Below, in pieces: positions 19,201-26,735 of a stretch of DNA of 64,000 nt; position 1 is the stretch's first letter; each line of letters begins with the position of its first letter. Location of the stretch: positions 1,736,001 through 1,800,000 of the forward strand of contig NZ_CP034752.1 of the NCBI RefSeq assembly GCF_004295645.1, written 5' to 3'. The notes below the pieces were generated by a model, which saw only the letters and a list, made by a program, of their open reading frames with translations, had not been told where the DNA came from and searched no databases. This stretch comes from Limnobaculum zhutongyuii (GTDB lineage Bacteria > Pseudomonadota > Gammaproteobacteria > Enterobacterales > Enterobacteriaceae). The translations under genes and the position numbers were made by a program.

Positions 19201-19917
19201 GGTAGGGAAAGACCAGTTGCCATCAGCATCAGTGGTTGCTGTATAGTCGTAAGTACCATCGTTATTGATATCAATATAGACGGTTGCGTTTTTAGCATCA
19301 CTGGTACCGGTCAGGCTTGAACCATTAGAACGGTTCAGCGTGATCAGCGTTGGGTCAGTCACTTCACTTGGGTTAGGATCTGGCGTAGGATTTGGATTGA
19401 CACCGCTAGAGCTATGTCCATTATCGTCATCGTTTGCCAGGGCTATCAAACCAGCGATACCGGCAGCACCTAAGCCCAGCGCAACAAACAGACCGGTGTT
19501 GTCATCATCACCTGCAGCGGCAGCTTCTTCGCCACGCATTTCATAATAATCCCAACCAGAGATAACTTCTTTTAACTGCTCAGGAGTATAAGCAATAACT
19601 TCGCTGCCATCTGCGTAGAGTCTGTCATCACCAAGAACGATTTGCTTTTCAGGTAAACCTGATTCAGCTGTATTATCAATGGTTAATGAGCTCATACCCT
19701 GATCGGCTGAACCGAAGAAGTTATCTACATTGATCACTTTACCATCAGCAGTGTTCACAACTAACTGTGAACCAGAACGTGACATGTGGGTGATAGCGCC
19801 ATCATTGGCTTCCACGAAAAGGCGAGTACCCGGTGTTGCACTGATTTGTGTTGAACCAGTCAGAGAGACTTCTTCAACGGCTTGACCTGCTTTTTGTACG
19901 TATAGTTTCATATCCAT
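16246..19917 (-). CDS. BapA-like secreted adhesin, type I secretion substrate
   Basis: The 1223-residue protein starts with a BapA prefix-like domain (about 1-115, KLYVQKAGQAVEEVSL). An alternative start is the ATG at 19911, which is better spaced from the upstream AGG. Then come a hydrophobic Ala/Gly/Leu segment with Asp-rich flanks (about 135-170), a Pro/Asn linker (PNPTPDPNPSE), three Ig-like repeats with Asp-rich Ca-binding loops (DINNDGTYDY, DLDGDGTAEY; about 185-450) and a long unique region (450-1070). The C-terminus has a single recognisable RTX nonapeptide (GGNGFDTVV) within a secretion-signal domain. It is much shorter than Salmonella BapA. I infer a surface or matrix protein for biofilm formation exported by system A directly downstream. 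I see no LapG-type cleavage site. Confidence 0.88.
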   Translation of the reverse strand: MDMKLYVQKAGQAVEEVSLTGSTQISATPGTRLFVEANDGAITHMSRSGSQLVVNTADGKVINVDNFFGSADQGMSSLTIDNTAESGLPEKQIVLGDDRLYADGSEVIAYTPEQLKEVISGWDYYEMRGEEAAAAGDDDNTGLFVALGLGAAGIAGLIALANDDDNGHSSSGVNPNPTPDPNPSEVTDPTLITLNRSNGSSLTGTSDAKNATVYIDINNDGTYDYTATTDADGNWSFPTPTSIPDGATVSVWVLDSKGEKIAVSTVIDATAPDFISMTVSQDLAVITGKTEAGAVVKLDLDGDGTAEYTVKADDNGNYKFTLENGATLVPGTSVISLADDLNNVSQITIPVATKATVLGMSDGTNAMDLSTTTEITSPTLHGLGTPGAVVQVMDGDTIIGTTTVGTDGNWSIKATDLPVGSHSFGVETVINTPVSGPSKENTANITFEQKPYDMSVIVADIREIEVDDSIDAPISITRALPNGGYLVAYPQAEAAGSKFYDIKVKIFDASGSMVSELTLGEKNVADGYSRDSAKAYLSNFDVAVSPVDGAITVLYSRNENPSSYTGNDVVFQRFSADGAEITSGPQVVAASGDIGGMNGLLAGLLPDGLANLITNTLSGIVNPIADFMTNALKTIDFLNILPDTDFKALVDLFVNGLTDRIYSVLFGQGLLSSSIVQMEDGSIVFTGTRFIEPLDLENMVENADVSGFVKEFMDALGLKGIPIVGSVIDWIVEGVLNLAVQPIEGFVDTILTWFDLNAFEAGANLYSVRYAQDANGNLVKVSENAEAPHDFSLGGFFTENGYITTSNGIFDKAVNWIFGNDPTSDSEGLVGADLGGGQYAVIWQQACKDWSIDQLLKNPVDLKISVVDFNTGKILLDGATLNTDAPRGSADVSPKIITLPDGTFAVSWVRVTGSDMGDVLVQRFQLLGGKLVAVDAHPTVVNTTTDGAQGVLAGSLTGANDITVLENGNYVVSWASVTTQGESHVVSRVFDMSGHAVTDEIIVDKGVDDPGICSLPSVVALAGGGFAVTWSEVSETGGNLYSRTYNDDGSVRGVGDTGGDVSNPGHYIKGTLESAVGTNGDDVIDGRNGVTNVVANDGDDRILVMSNGFKSIDGGNGFDTVVFEDKSATTIDSTTLSKLHNIDQIDLNNTSALTLDVKYEDLIKLNDDKHLFVKGDANDKVDLDLTSWTNVATANKSGVQYNLYVYDKDEDAQVWVQNTISVI

Positions 19918-20871
19918 AACCTATATTTGAGGTGTAAAAATTAGCGTTTAAAAATAAAAAAGATATCGGCTACAAAAAAAGCTAATTTTTTTCCATTAAA
20001 TCGTAATTAACTATAATTCTTTAAGTGCGTAATTAAGAGGTCTTTCAATTCAGAAAAACTTACCCTCCCAATTTAGACTTAGGTGCCTATTAGACGCCGG
20101 GTAAATTTATCAAAAAAATCTTGTAATGCAAATTATAAGAAAAGATAAAATAGTGTTTTTACTATAAAATAAGTCTTTATTTATACTTAATTAGATATTA
20201 CTTATTTAGTTAGGGTTTTTTATAAATTTTAATTGCAAATGTATTTATAATATATCTGAAATTTATTTAAGTTATTGTTCCATTGCTTGCGTTTTTATAA
20301 ATATCATTGTATTCATGATGTTATGTCATTATCTTGAGGTGAGCGTTTGTTTAATAATGCGTTGCTATTCTAAATTACCTTGGTTTGAACTGTATTATCT
20401 TAACGTTATTGAGCTCAATGGGTATTGAGATCAAATTTTATATGAGAATTTAAGCTTAGTATGCTTTAAGTGATGAGTGTCATTTATTTTTAAACTTAGC
20501 GTATATTGCATTGGATAGGAATATTGTTATATTCTTGTCTCGGTAACACCTAAAAGCCATTATTATTATCAAATTTGAGAATGAATCCTAGTCTTATGGG
20601 TGGTTTGTTTATTGCCCCTGAATATATTCTTGTTTTATATAATGTGCTTTAAACGGTGGCTTAAGATTTTTAAGTGAAATATTCAATATATTTATAGCGA
20701 AGGTCTATTAAATTTTGGGAATGACTTATTTTATTAAGACTAACACCAATTACTGATGTGTAAATTGACGAGGCGATAAGCAAATTCGTCAATCTAATCA
20801 TGTCAGATTAATTAAGAATCTATCGTTAGTGAATTTAGTTAACGTAATAATTATTAAGGATAAAATGGCTT
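19918..20871. other. 954-nt AT-rich divergent intergenic region between systems A and B
   Basis: This very AT-rich stretch separates the adhesin gene (minus) from secretion system B (plus) and must carry both promoters. No ORF with a convincing ribosome site is visible. In particular I looked for a double-glycine leader peptide that could be the substrate of the C39 exporter and found none. The length and composition suit a heavily regulated, silenced promoter region typical of biofilm adhesin genes. Confidence 0.5.
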
Positions 20872-22125
20872 ATGGGGCTATTTCGCCAGGAGGCGCTTCA
20901 GGCAGAAAAGCAAAAGTGGCTTGGCAGCGTTATGTTAAGTACTCCTTTAACATTGAGATTTTTTACTGCTTTTGTTTGCGCCATTACTGTATTTATCGTG
21001 CTTTTTTGCATTTTGTTTTCTTATACGCGAAAGCAGACCGTAACGGGACAATTAGTACCCGATCGTGGAGTGATCAAAGTTTATAGCCCGCAATACGGCG
21101 TGGTAACAGACAAAAAAGTGAAAGAAGGGGAGCTGGTCAAAAAGGGTGATGTGCTCTATGTGATTTCCAGTGAAAGAGAATCGCAAAACAGCAGCGGTAC
21201 TCAGCAGGTGATCAGTACTCAGATTCAGTCCAGACTGGACTCGCTGAATGAAGATTTAGCTAAGAACCAAACCCAATTTACCGCAGAGAAATCTTTACTG
21301 CAGAATTATATTCGGCAGTTAAACGATCAGGTTAATGCCTTAGACAAGCAGATTGTTAATCAGCGCAAAATTATGCAGTTGGTGCAACGCCGTCAGCAGC
21401 AATATCAGGAGATTTATAAGAAAGAATATATCTCTCTGGAGCAATTCGAGCGGGTGAAAGAAGAGCTATTGCAGCAGCAAAGCGCTCTGAGCAGCTATGA
21501 GCGTGAGAAGATTAATGCTCAAAAAGAGCTGGCGGGAAGACAATCTGAGTTAGATGGATTACTGCTGAAGTTTGATAAACAGCAGGCACAGATCGATCGG
21601 AATATTTCAACCACCCGACAAGAATTAGCTGAAAGTGAAGCCAAACGTGAAATCACTATTCAGGCACCACAGGCCGGTACCATAACCGCGGCCGTTGCTC
21701 AAACCGGGCAATTTGTGGACAACAGTAAGCCAATGGTCAGCATTGTTCCGGAGAACTCACTTTTAATGGTTCATCTTTATGCACCAAGTAACGCCGTGGG
21801 TTTTATTCAGGAAGGTGCTGAAGTTTGGTTACGTTACCAATCATATCCATATCAAAAATTTGGTCAGTATCGCGGTGAAGTGGTGTCCATTTCTAAGGCA
21901 GCTTTACTGCAGCATGAATTACAAAGCACGACGAACGTTGGCAATGAAGCCTCGTTATACCAAATCGTCGTTAAGCCGGATAAGCAATTGATTAGCGTTT
22001 ATGGAAAAGATAAAGCGCTACAGCCGGGTATGGAACTGGAAGCGGATATCACACTGGATAAAAGAAGGCTCTACGAATGGGTATTGGAACCCTTGTTGAG
22101 TATCACCAAGAAAGCGACTGACTAA
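20872..22125 (+). CDS. HlyD-family adaptor of secretion system B (CvaA-like)
   Basis: The 417-residue protein has a short cytoplasmic start (MGLFRQEALQAEKQKWLGS), one membrane helix (about 30-52), the first lipoyl half-motif (VKEGELVKKGDVLYVIS), a long Gln-rich coiled coil (about 105-260) and the second half-motif (IQAPQAGTITAAVAQTGQFV). The order and length match the adaptor CvaA of the colicin V exporter more than the LapC-type adaptor of system A. The ribosome site AAGGA lies 11 nt upstream. It is followed 28 nt later by the C39-type ABC exporter gene and is the first gene of the system B operon. Confidence 0.9.
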   Translation: MGLFRQEALQAEKQKWLGSVMLSTPLTLRFFTAFVCAITVFIVLFCILFSYTRKQTVTGQLVPDRGVIKVYSPQYGVVTDKKVKEGELVKKGDVLYVISSERESQNSSGTQQVISTQIQSRLDSLNEDLAKNQTQFTAEKSLLQNYIRQLNDQVNALDKQIVNQRKIMQLVQRRQQQYQEIYKKEYISLEQFERVKEELLQQQSALSSYEREKINAQKELAGRQSELDGLLLKFDKQQAQIDRNISTTRQELAESEAKREITIQAPQAGTITAAVAQTGQFVDNSKPMVSIVPENSLLMVHLYAPSNAVGFIQEGAEVWLRYQSYPYQKFGQYRGEVVSISKAALLQHELQSTTNVGNEASLYQIVVKPDKQLISVYGKDKALQPGMELEADITLDKRRLYEWVLEPLLSITKKATD

Positions 22126-22153
22126 GGGTTAAGGCAACAAGGGAATAATAGGG

Positions 22154-24325
22154 ATGAGTTTCGTTAAAAAAATTAATTTTGGACTAATCAGCCAGCGCTT
22201 ACCCGTACTGATCCAGACGGAATCGGCAGAGTGTGGCCTTGCCTGTTTAGCCATGATCGCAGGCTATTATAATTACAATATTGACCTGGCGACGTTACGC
22301 GGTAAATACAGTATTTCTCAAAAGGGGGCTAATCTCAGTCAACTGCTGAATATTTCAAAGCAGATGAATTTGAACAGCCGCTCTTTGCGGTTAGAAATGG
22401 AAGATTTACCAAAGCTTAAATTACCCTGCATATTGCACTGGGAATTTTCTCACTTTGTAGTACTCAAAGCGATTAAAGGGAATAAGTGTATTATTCACGA
22501 CCCCGCTTTTGGTGTACGCCAACTGGCATTTTCAGAAGTTTCTAAGTCATTTACGGGTGTTGCCGTTGAGCTTTGGCCAGATGACGGGTTTAAGCCACAG
22601 GAAGTCAGACGTAAGGTTCGTTTTCGCGATCTGATTGGCAAAATCACCGGTCTTAAAAGCAGCTTTATTCAAGTGTTGTTGTTGGCCCTAGGAATAGAGT
22701 TGTTCAGTATTATCTCACCGCTATTCACTCAATGGACAATTGACTATGTCATTGTGTCTAACGATCGAAATCTGTTAGTCACATTGATTGTTGGTTTTGG
22801 CGTTATGATGCTGGTTCAACAGCTTACCTCTGCCGTACGGGCATGGGTGATGATGTATATCTCTACATCGATCAGCGTACAGTGGCGTGATAGTGTGTTC
22901 CGCCATCTTTTACGGTTACCTATCAGCTACTTTGAGAAACGTCACTTGGGGGATATTGTCTCCCGTTTTGGCGCAGTGGATTCCATTCAGTCAACGCTCT
23001 CGTCATCATTCTTTGTTGCCATTCTTGACGGCATGATGACTATCGTCACATTGATCATGATGTATATCTACAGTCCTTATCTGGCGACCATCTGTCTTAT
23101 CACCATGTTGTTATACGTTATTGGTCGGATCCTTTGGTACCGTCCATTACGCATGGCAACAGAAGAGCAAATCATCCATGGTGCAAAACAACAGAGCCAT
23201 TTCCTGGAAACCATTCGTGGCGTAAGAACCATTAAGTTGTTTCAACGCCAGAATGAGCGGATGTCAGACTGGATGGCGCTGTTGATTAGCCAAATTAACT
23301 CAGGCGTCAGAGTACAGAAACTGCAAATCTATTATCAGCAACTCAATGGCTTATTGTTTGGTATTGAGAACCTGTTGGTATTAGGAATAGGTGCAACCAT
23401 GGTGATGGATCAGACTTTCACCGTGGGGGTTCTGATGGCATTTACCTCTTATAAGGGGCAGTTTAGTAGCCGTATAAGCAGCCTGGTAGATAAGTTCTTT
23501 GAATTAAAAATGTTGAGTATTCAAACCGAACGTTTGGCCGATATTGTGCTGACTGAACCGGAAGATGCAATAGAGCAGAAACAGTATGCCCAACAAACTC
23601 AACCACCGCGTATTGAGTTCGATAATGTGAGTTTCCGCTATTCAGAACACGAGCCTTATGTGATTAAGGATATCTCTTTCGTTATTGAGCCGGGCGAGTG
23701 TGTGGCGCTGGCAGGGGGTTCCGGTTGTGGTAAGACGACGTTAAGTCAGTTGTTGTGTGGCAGCTTAGTTCCGGTAGCCGGTGATATTCTGATCGATGGT
23801 GTTAGCCTGAAGCAACTGACGGTCGCCAACCTGCGCCGCTTCAGCGCAACTGTACTGCAAGATGACGTGCTGTTTGCCGGCTCCATCATGGATAACATCA
23901 CTTTCTTTGACCACAACGTTAGCCATGAGAGAGCAATTAAGTGCGCCATGATGGCGGCTATTCACCACGATATTGAACAAATGCCAATGCAATATAACAC
24001 CCTGGTCGGTGATATGGGGGTTGCGCTTTCGGGCGGGCAAAAACAGCGGATTCTGTTAGCCAGAGCGCTGTATAAACAGCCGCAATTATTGATATTGGAT
24101 GAGGCAACCAGCCATTTAGATGTGCAGTTAGAACAGCATGTAAACACTGCCGTTAGTCAATTGGCGATTACACGTCTGGTGATCGCTCATCGACCTCAAA
24201 CATTGGCGATGGTTGACCGCATTATCGTTATTGAAAATGGAACAGTAGGACATGATTTGACACCGGCACAGCTTTTCGGGTCGGCAGAAGCGTCAACTGA
24301 GTCTGCTGCGCAACAAGGAAGCTAA
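22154..24325 (+). CDS. C39-peptidase ABC exporter of secretion system B (CvaB-like)
   Basis: The 723-residue protein has a complete N-terminal C39 protease domain: Gln21, catalytic Cys27 in SAECGLACLAM, His100 in FSHFVVL and Asp116 in IHDPAFG. Six transmembrane helices (about 160-430) and an ATPase domain follow, with GGSGCGKTT, LSGGQKQR, LLILDEATSHLD and the switch His in VIAHRP. Such exporters cut a leader behind a double glycine and then export the cargo, typically a microcin or a pheromone-like peptide. No such peptide gene is visible in the vicinity, so the cargo is encoded elsewhere or is of another kind. The gene is followed after one nucleotide by the TolC-like gene. Confidence 0.94.
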   Translation: MSFVKKINFGLISQRLPVLIQTESAECGLACLAMIAGYYNYNIDLATLRGKYSISQKGANLSQLLNISKQMNLNSRSLRLEMEDLPKLKLPCILHWEFSHFVVLKAIKGNKCIIHDPAFGVRQLAFSEVSKSFTGVAVELWPDDGFKPQEVRRKVRFRDLIGKITGLKSSFIQVLLLALGIELFSIISPLFTQWTIDYVIVSNDRNLLVTLIVGFGVMMLVQQLTSAVRAWVMMYISTSISVQWRDSVFRHLLRLPISYFEKRHLGDIVSRFGAVDSIQSTLSSSFFVAILDGMMTIVTLIMMYIYSPYLATICLITMLLYVIGRILWYRPLRMATEEQIIHGAKQQSHFLETIRGVRTIKLFQRQNERMSDWMALLISQINSGVRVQKLQIYYQQLNGLLFGIENLLVLGIGATMVMDQTFTVGVLMAFTSYKGQFSSRISSLVDKFFELKMLSIQTERLADIVLTEPEDAIEQKQYAQQTQPPRIEFDNVSFRYSEHEPYVIKDISFVIEPGECVALAGGSGCGKTTLSQLLCGSLVPVAGDILIDGVSLKQLTVANLRRFSATVLQDDVLFAGSIMDNITFFDHNVSHERAIKCAMMAAIHHDIEQMPMQYNTLVGDMGVALSGGQKQRILLARALYKQPQLLILDEATSHLDVQLEQHVNTAVSQLAITRLVIAHRPQTLAMVDRIIVIENGTVGHDLTPAQLFGSAEASTESAAQQGS

Positions 24326-24326
24326 A

Positions 24327-26201
24327 ATGAAGAAGATTATTCTTGCCAGTCTGGTTTATTCAGCCATCTTTCCATCGGCTTCATTTGCGGCAAGCCGCGA
24401 TGATGTTATGAATCTTATTGATGAACTAAGTACGTCCGGACAGCAAAAAAGTAGCTCATCGTCGGTAAAAGTAGCACCACAGGTCAGTACAAAAGGGCCG
24501 TTGCCGGTTAAATCGGTATCAACAGCAGCGACGTCGCCAATCGCAGCTCAACCCGTGGTAACAAAACCTGTTGCGGTTTCCAGTTCCACAGGCTCTACAC
24601 CGGTGAAAACGACCAACGTTTCCAGAACGGTGGGATACGCTCCGGCAAAAAACATGCCGATGAAAGGTGCAGTAAGCTCTGCTGCACCCGCCTCTACCAG
24701 TTCAATACCTGGCTCGTTACCCGGCATTGATGAGTATCTGGTGAGGGGAACCTCATCGTCCTCATCTTCTGCATCGTTACAACCGGCGACCGTCGCACCC
24801 GTTCCGGTATCGATGGAACCAGTAGCTCCGGTAACGACACAGCCAGAGCCTCAAAAGATAACTGCCCAGTCGGTTGATGCACCTGTGATTGCCGATATAT
24901 CCAGTAAAAAGACCTTGAATGACAACGCTTGCCTGGGGACTGGTCAGGGGAAGGGAAATTTAAGTTTTTACGACGTTGTGGTCATGGCGATGTGTAATGA
25001 CCCTAAAGCGAAGGCAACATGGTTAAATCTGCAACACTATCAGATAGCCAAAGACAGTAGCTATTCGGGCTATATGCCAACGGTAGATTTAAATAGCAGC
25101 TTTGGTCATCGGGAGTTAACTCAAACGGTTGATAAGAAAGACTACAAAACAAAAACCGAGTCCTGGTCGAATACGCTGGAACTTAGCTGGCTGTTGTTTG
25201 ATTTCGGCCAGCGAGAAGCGACTGTTGATAAAGCCAAAAGTGAGCTAATGGCGGTTGAGTTTTTATCTATGTCTGACCTGCAGGATGTCGTGCTGGATGC
25301 CGCCCAAAAATACTTTGCGGTTATCGCCTCCGAAGCCTATCTGGAAGCAGCCAGAGATATTGAAGTTATCGCTTATAAAAGCTTACAGGTTACTCAGGGC
25401 AAAAGAGAAGCGGGTGTTGGTGAATTAGCGGATGAGCTTCAGGCCAAAAACGCCGCCTTATCCGCCACGAATTACCGAATTAAGGCTGAAGGTGAAGTGC
25501 GCAATAGTATGGGGGCTCTGGCCTCTGTGTTGGGTAAAGATATAACTAAAGATATTAGCTTTCAGAAGGGATTATCGGTACCTTCTCAAAACTCATTAAA
25601 TAATATCAATCAGTTAATTGAGAAAGCCTTAAACCAACATCCACAACTTCTGGCGGCTAAAGAGCAAATCACCGTATCGGAAAAAGAGCTGAGCGTAGCC
25701 CAAAGAGGTTTTTTACCATCAGTGTATTTAACCTCTCGTTGGGGTAACGATCGTCCTAAATATGGCCCTGGTTATGACAGTGATGAGTTGTATATGGGGG
25801 TTAATGTCAAAGTGCCTTTGTTCAGTGGATTCAGCCAATATAACGCCGTGCGTTCGGCACAAAATCGACTGGAACAAACGCAAAACCAGTTTATTCAAAC
25901 TAAGCAAAATATTGCCTTACAGGTATGGCAAACCTATCAGCGCTTATCTACGGCTCAAAATAATTTGAAAAATATGCGCGATCTGGTGGCGTCTTCCAGT
26001 CGAGCTTATGAAATTGCTCGTGGTCGTTATCAGTCCGGTGTTGGCAGTATTTTGGAACTGTTAAATACGCAAAATGACTTATCGGAAGCGCAGATTAATA
26101 ACGTAAATACCATGGTGGACTGGCATTTAGCCCGGCTTTCGCTGGCTTCCAGTCTGGGGCAGCTAAATGTATCAACCATAAAGAGCAGTACCTTGAATTA
26201 A
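24327..26201 (+). CDS. TolC-family outer-membrane channel of secretion system B, with long N-terminal linker
   Basis: The 624-residue protein has a signal peptide (cleavage near SFAAS), then a linker of about 170 residues (25-195) almost entirely Ser, Thr, Pro, Val and Ala. It includes the run SSSSSSAS, and there are about 430 residues of OEP channel domain after it (GYMPTVDLNSSFG, LLFDFGQREATVDKAKSE, then RGFLPSVYLTSRWG and VPLFSGFSQYNAVRSAQNRLEQ). It completes secretion system B with the adaptor and exporter upstream. The extra region is at the opposite end from that of the system A channel, so both TolC proteins of the window carry an unusual disordered extension. It starts one nucleotide after the exporter stop. 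Confidence 0.9.
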   Translation: MKKIILASLVYSAIFPSASFAASRDDVMNLIDELSTSGQQKSSSSSVKVAPQVSTKGPLPVKSVSTAATSPIAAQPVVTKPVAVSSSTGSTPVKTTNVSRTVGYAPAKNMPMKGAVSSAAPASTSSIPGSLPGIDEYLVRGTSSSSSSASLQPATVAPVPVSMEPVAPVTTQPEPQKITAQSVDAPVIADISSKKTLNDNACLGTGQGKGNLSFYDVVVMAMCNDPKAKATWLNLQHYQIAKDSSYSGYMPTVDLNSSFGHRELTQTVDKKDYKTKTESWSNTLELSWLLFDFGQREATVDKAKSELMAVEFLSMSDLQDVVLDAAQKYFAVIASEAYLEAARDIEVIAYKSLQVTQGKREAGVGELADELQAKNAALSATNYRIKAEGEVRNSMGALASVLGKDITKDISFQKGLSVPSQNSLNNINQLIEKALNQHPQLLAAKEQITVSEKELSVAQRGFLPSVYLTSRWGNDRPKYGPGYDSDELYMGVNVKVPLFSGFSQYNAVRSAQNRLEQTQNQFIQTKQNIALQVWQTYQRLSTAQNNLKNMRDLVASSSRAYEIARGRYQSGVGSILELLNTQNDLSEAQINNVNTMVDWHLARLSLASSLGQLNVSTIKSSTLN

Positions 26202-26233
26202 TGCAGGGAGTTTGGATATAGGGAGGTATCAAA

Positions 26234-26518
26234 ATGAAAGTCGCAGCCATTATGTGCCATCACTGTGGTAGACGAAATTGTGTTCGCCGACATGGCAAAG
26301 CACGTTCAGGATTACAGCGTTACTACTGCTCCGGATGTGGGCGAACATTTCAAAGTAGCTATATTTATCAGGGCAATGAAGGGAATATTCTACGCCAGAT
26401 TGAAGCACTGAACGAAAAGGGGAAAAGCCAGATGGAGATTTGCCGAAGTCTGGGTATTACCGCGATGGTGCTCGATCGCTACTTATATTTAATCTCAATA
26501 GAAAATAATAGTCGTTAA
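26234..26518 (+). CDS. Stand-alone IS1 InsA-like zinc-ribbon/HTH protein
   Basis: The 94-residue product matches the layout of InsA, the DNA-binding protein of IS1 (91 residues). It has a zinc ribbon with CHHC and CSGC pairs, the segment RRHGKARSGLQRYYCSGCGR and FQ..Y.Y, and then a helix-turn-helix (GKSQMEICRSLGITAMVLDRYL). However, no insB frame, no IS1 ends and no target duplication are visible. The ribosome site GGGAGG lies 8 nt upstream and the gene follows the TolC-like gene by 32 nt, so it looks like an operon member. I infer a domesticated DNA-binding protein, possibly the regulator of secretion system B. A degraded insertion remnant is the alternative. Confidence 0.75.
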   Translation: MKVAAIMCHHCGRRNCVRRHGKARSGLQRYYCSGCGRTFQSSYIYQGNEGNILRQIEALNEKGKSQMEICRSLGITAMVLDRYLYLISIENNSR

Positions 26519-26546
26519 TTATTCCTACCAACATCTTCCTGTTTTG

Positions 26547-26574
26547 GATGATCCCGTCTGATGGCGGGATCATC
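26547..26574. repeat. Hairpin after the system B operon
   Basis: A 10-bp perfect stem (GATGATCCCG / CGGGATCATC, 8-nt loop) lies 28 nt after the InsA-like gene. There is no T-run, so it may be a terminator only with Rho or an mRNA-stabilising hairpin. Confidence 0.6.
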
Positions 26575-26735
26575 ATCTAAACTTAATAGCAGATAAACTC
26601 TCCGCAATAACTAAGATCCCCATGCGCGGAAATTCAAATCTAATGTACAATGCCGCACGCTGTAGCGACGGCTATCAATACCGCCATGTTTGCTACCTGT
26701 TAGATACGATTAACCACTATATAATTCAGTGATAT

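Noticed and set aside
16246..19917. Long ORFs on other frames within the adhesin and secretion genes
   Set aside because: They are shadow frames of a repetitive coding sequence and have no start signals.
20581..20652. A 23-codon ORF MNPSLMGGLFIAPEY... with a Gly-Gly, in the intergenic region before system B, as a possible C39 substrate
   Set aside because: No ribosome site, leader too short and lacking the usual hydrophobic/acidic pattern before the double glycine.
26234..26518. A complete IS1 element
   Set aside because: Only an InsA-like ORF is present; no insB, terminal repeats or target duplication.
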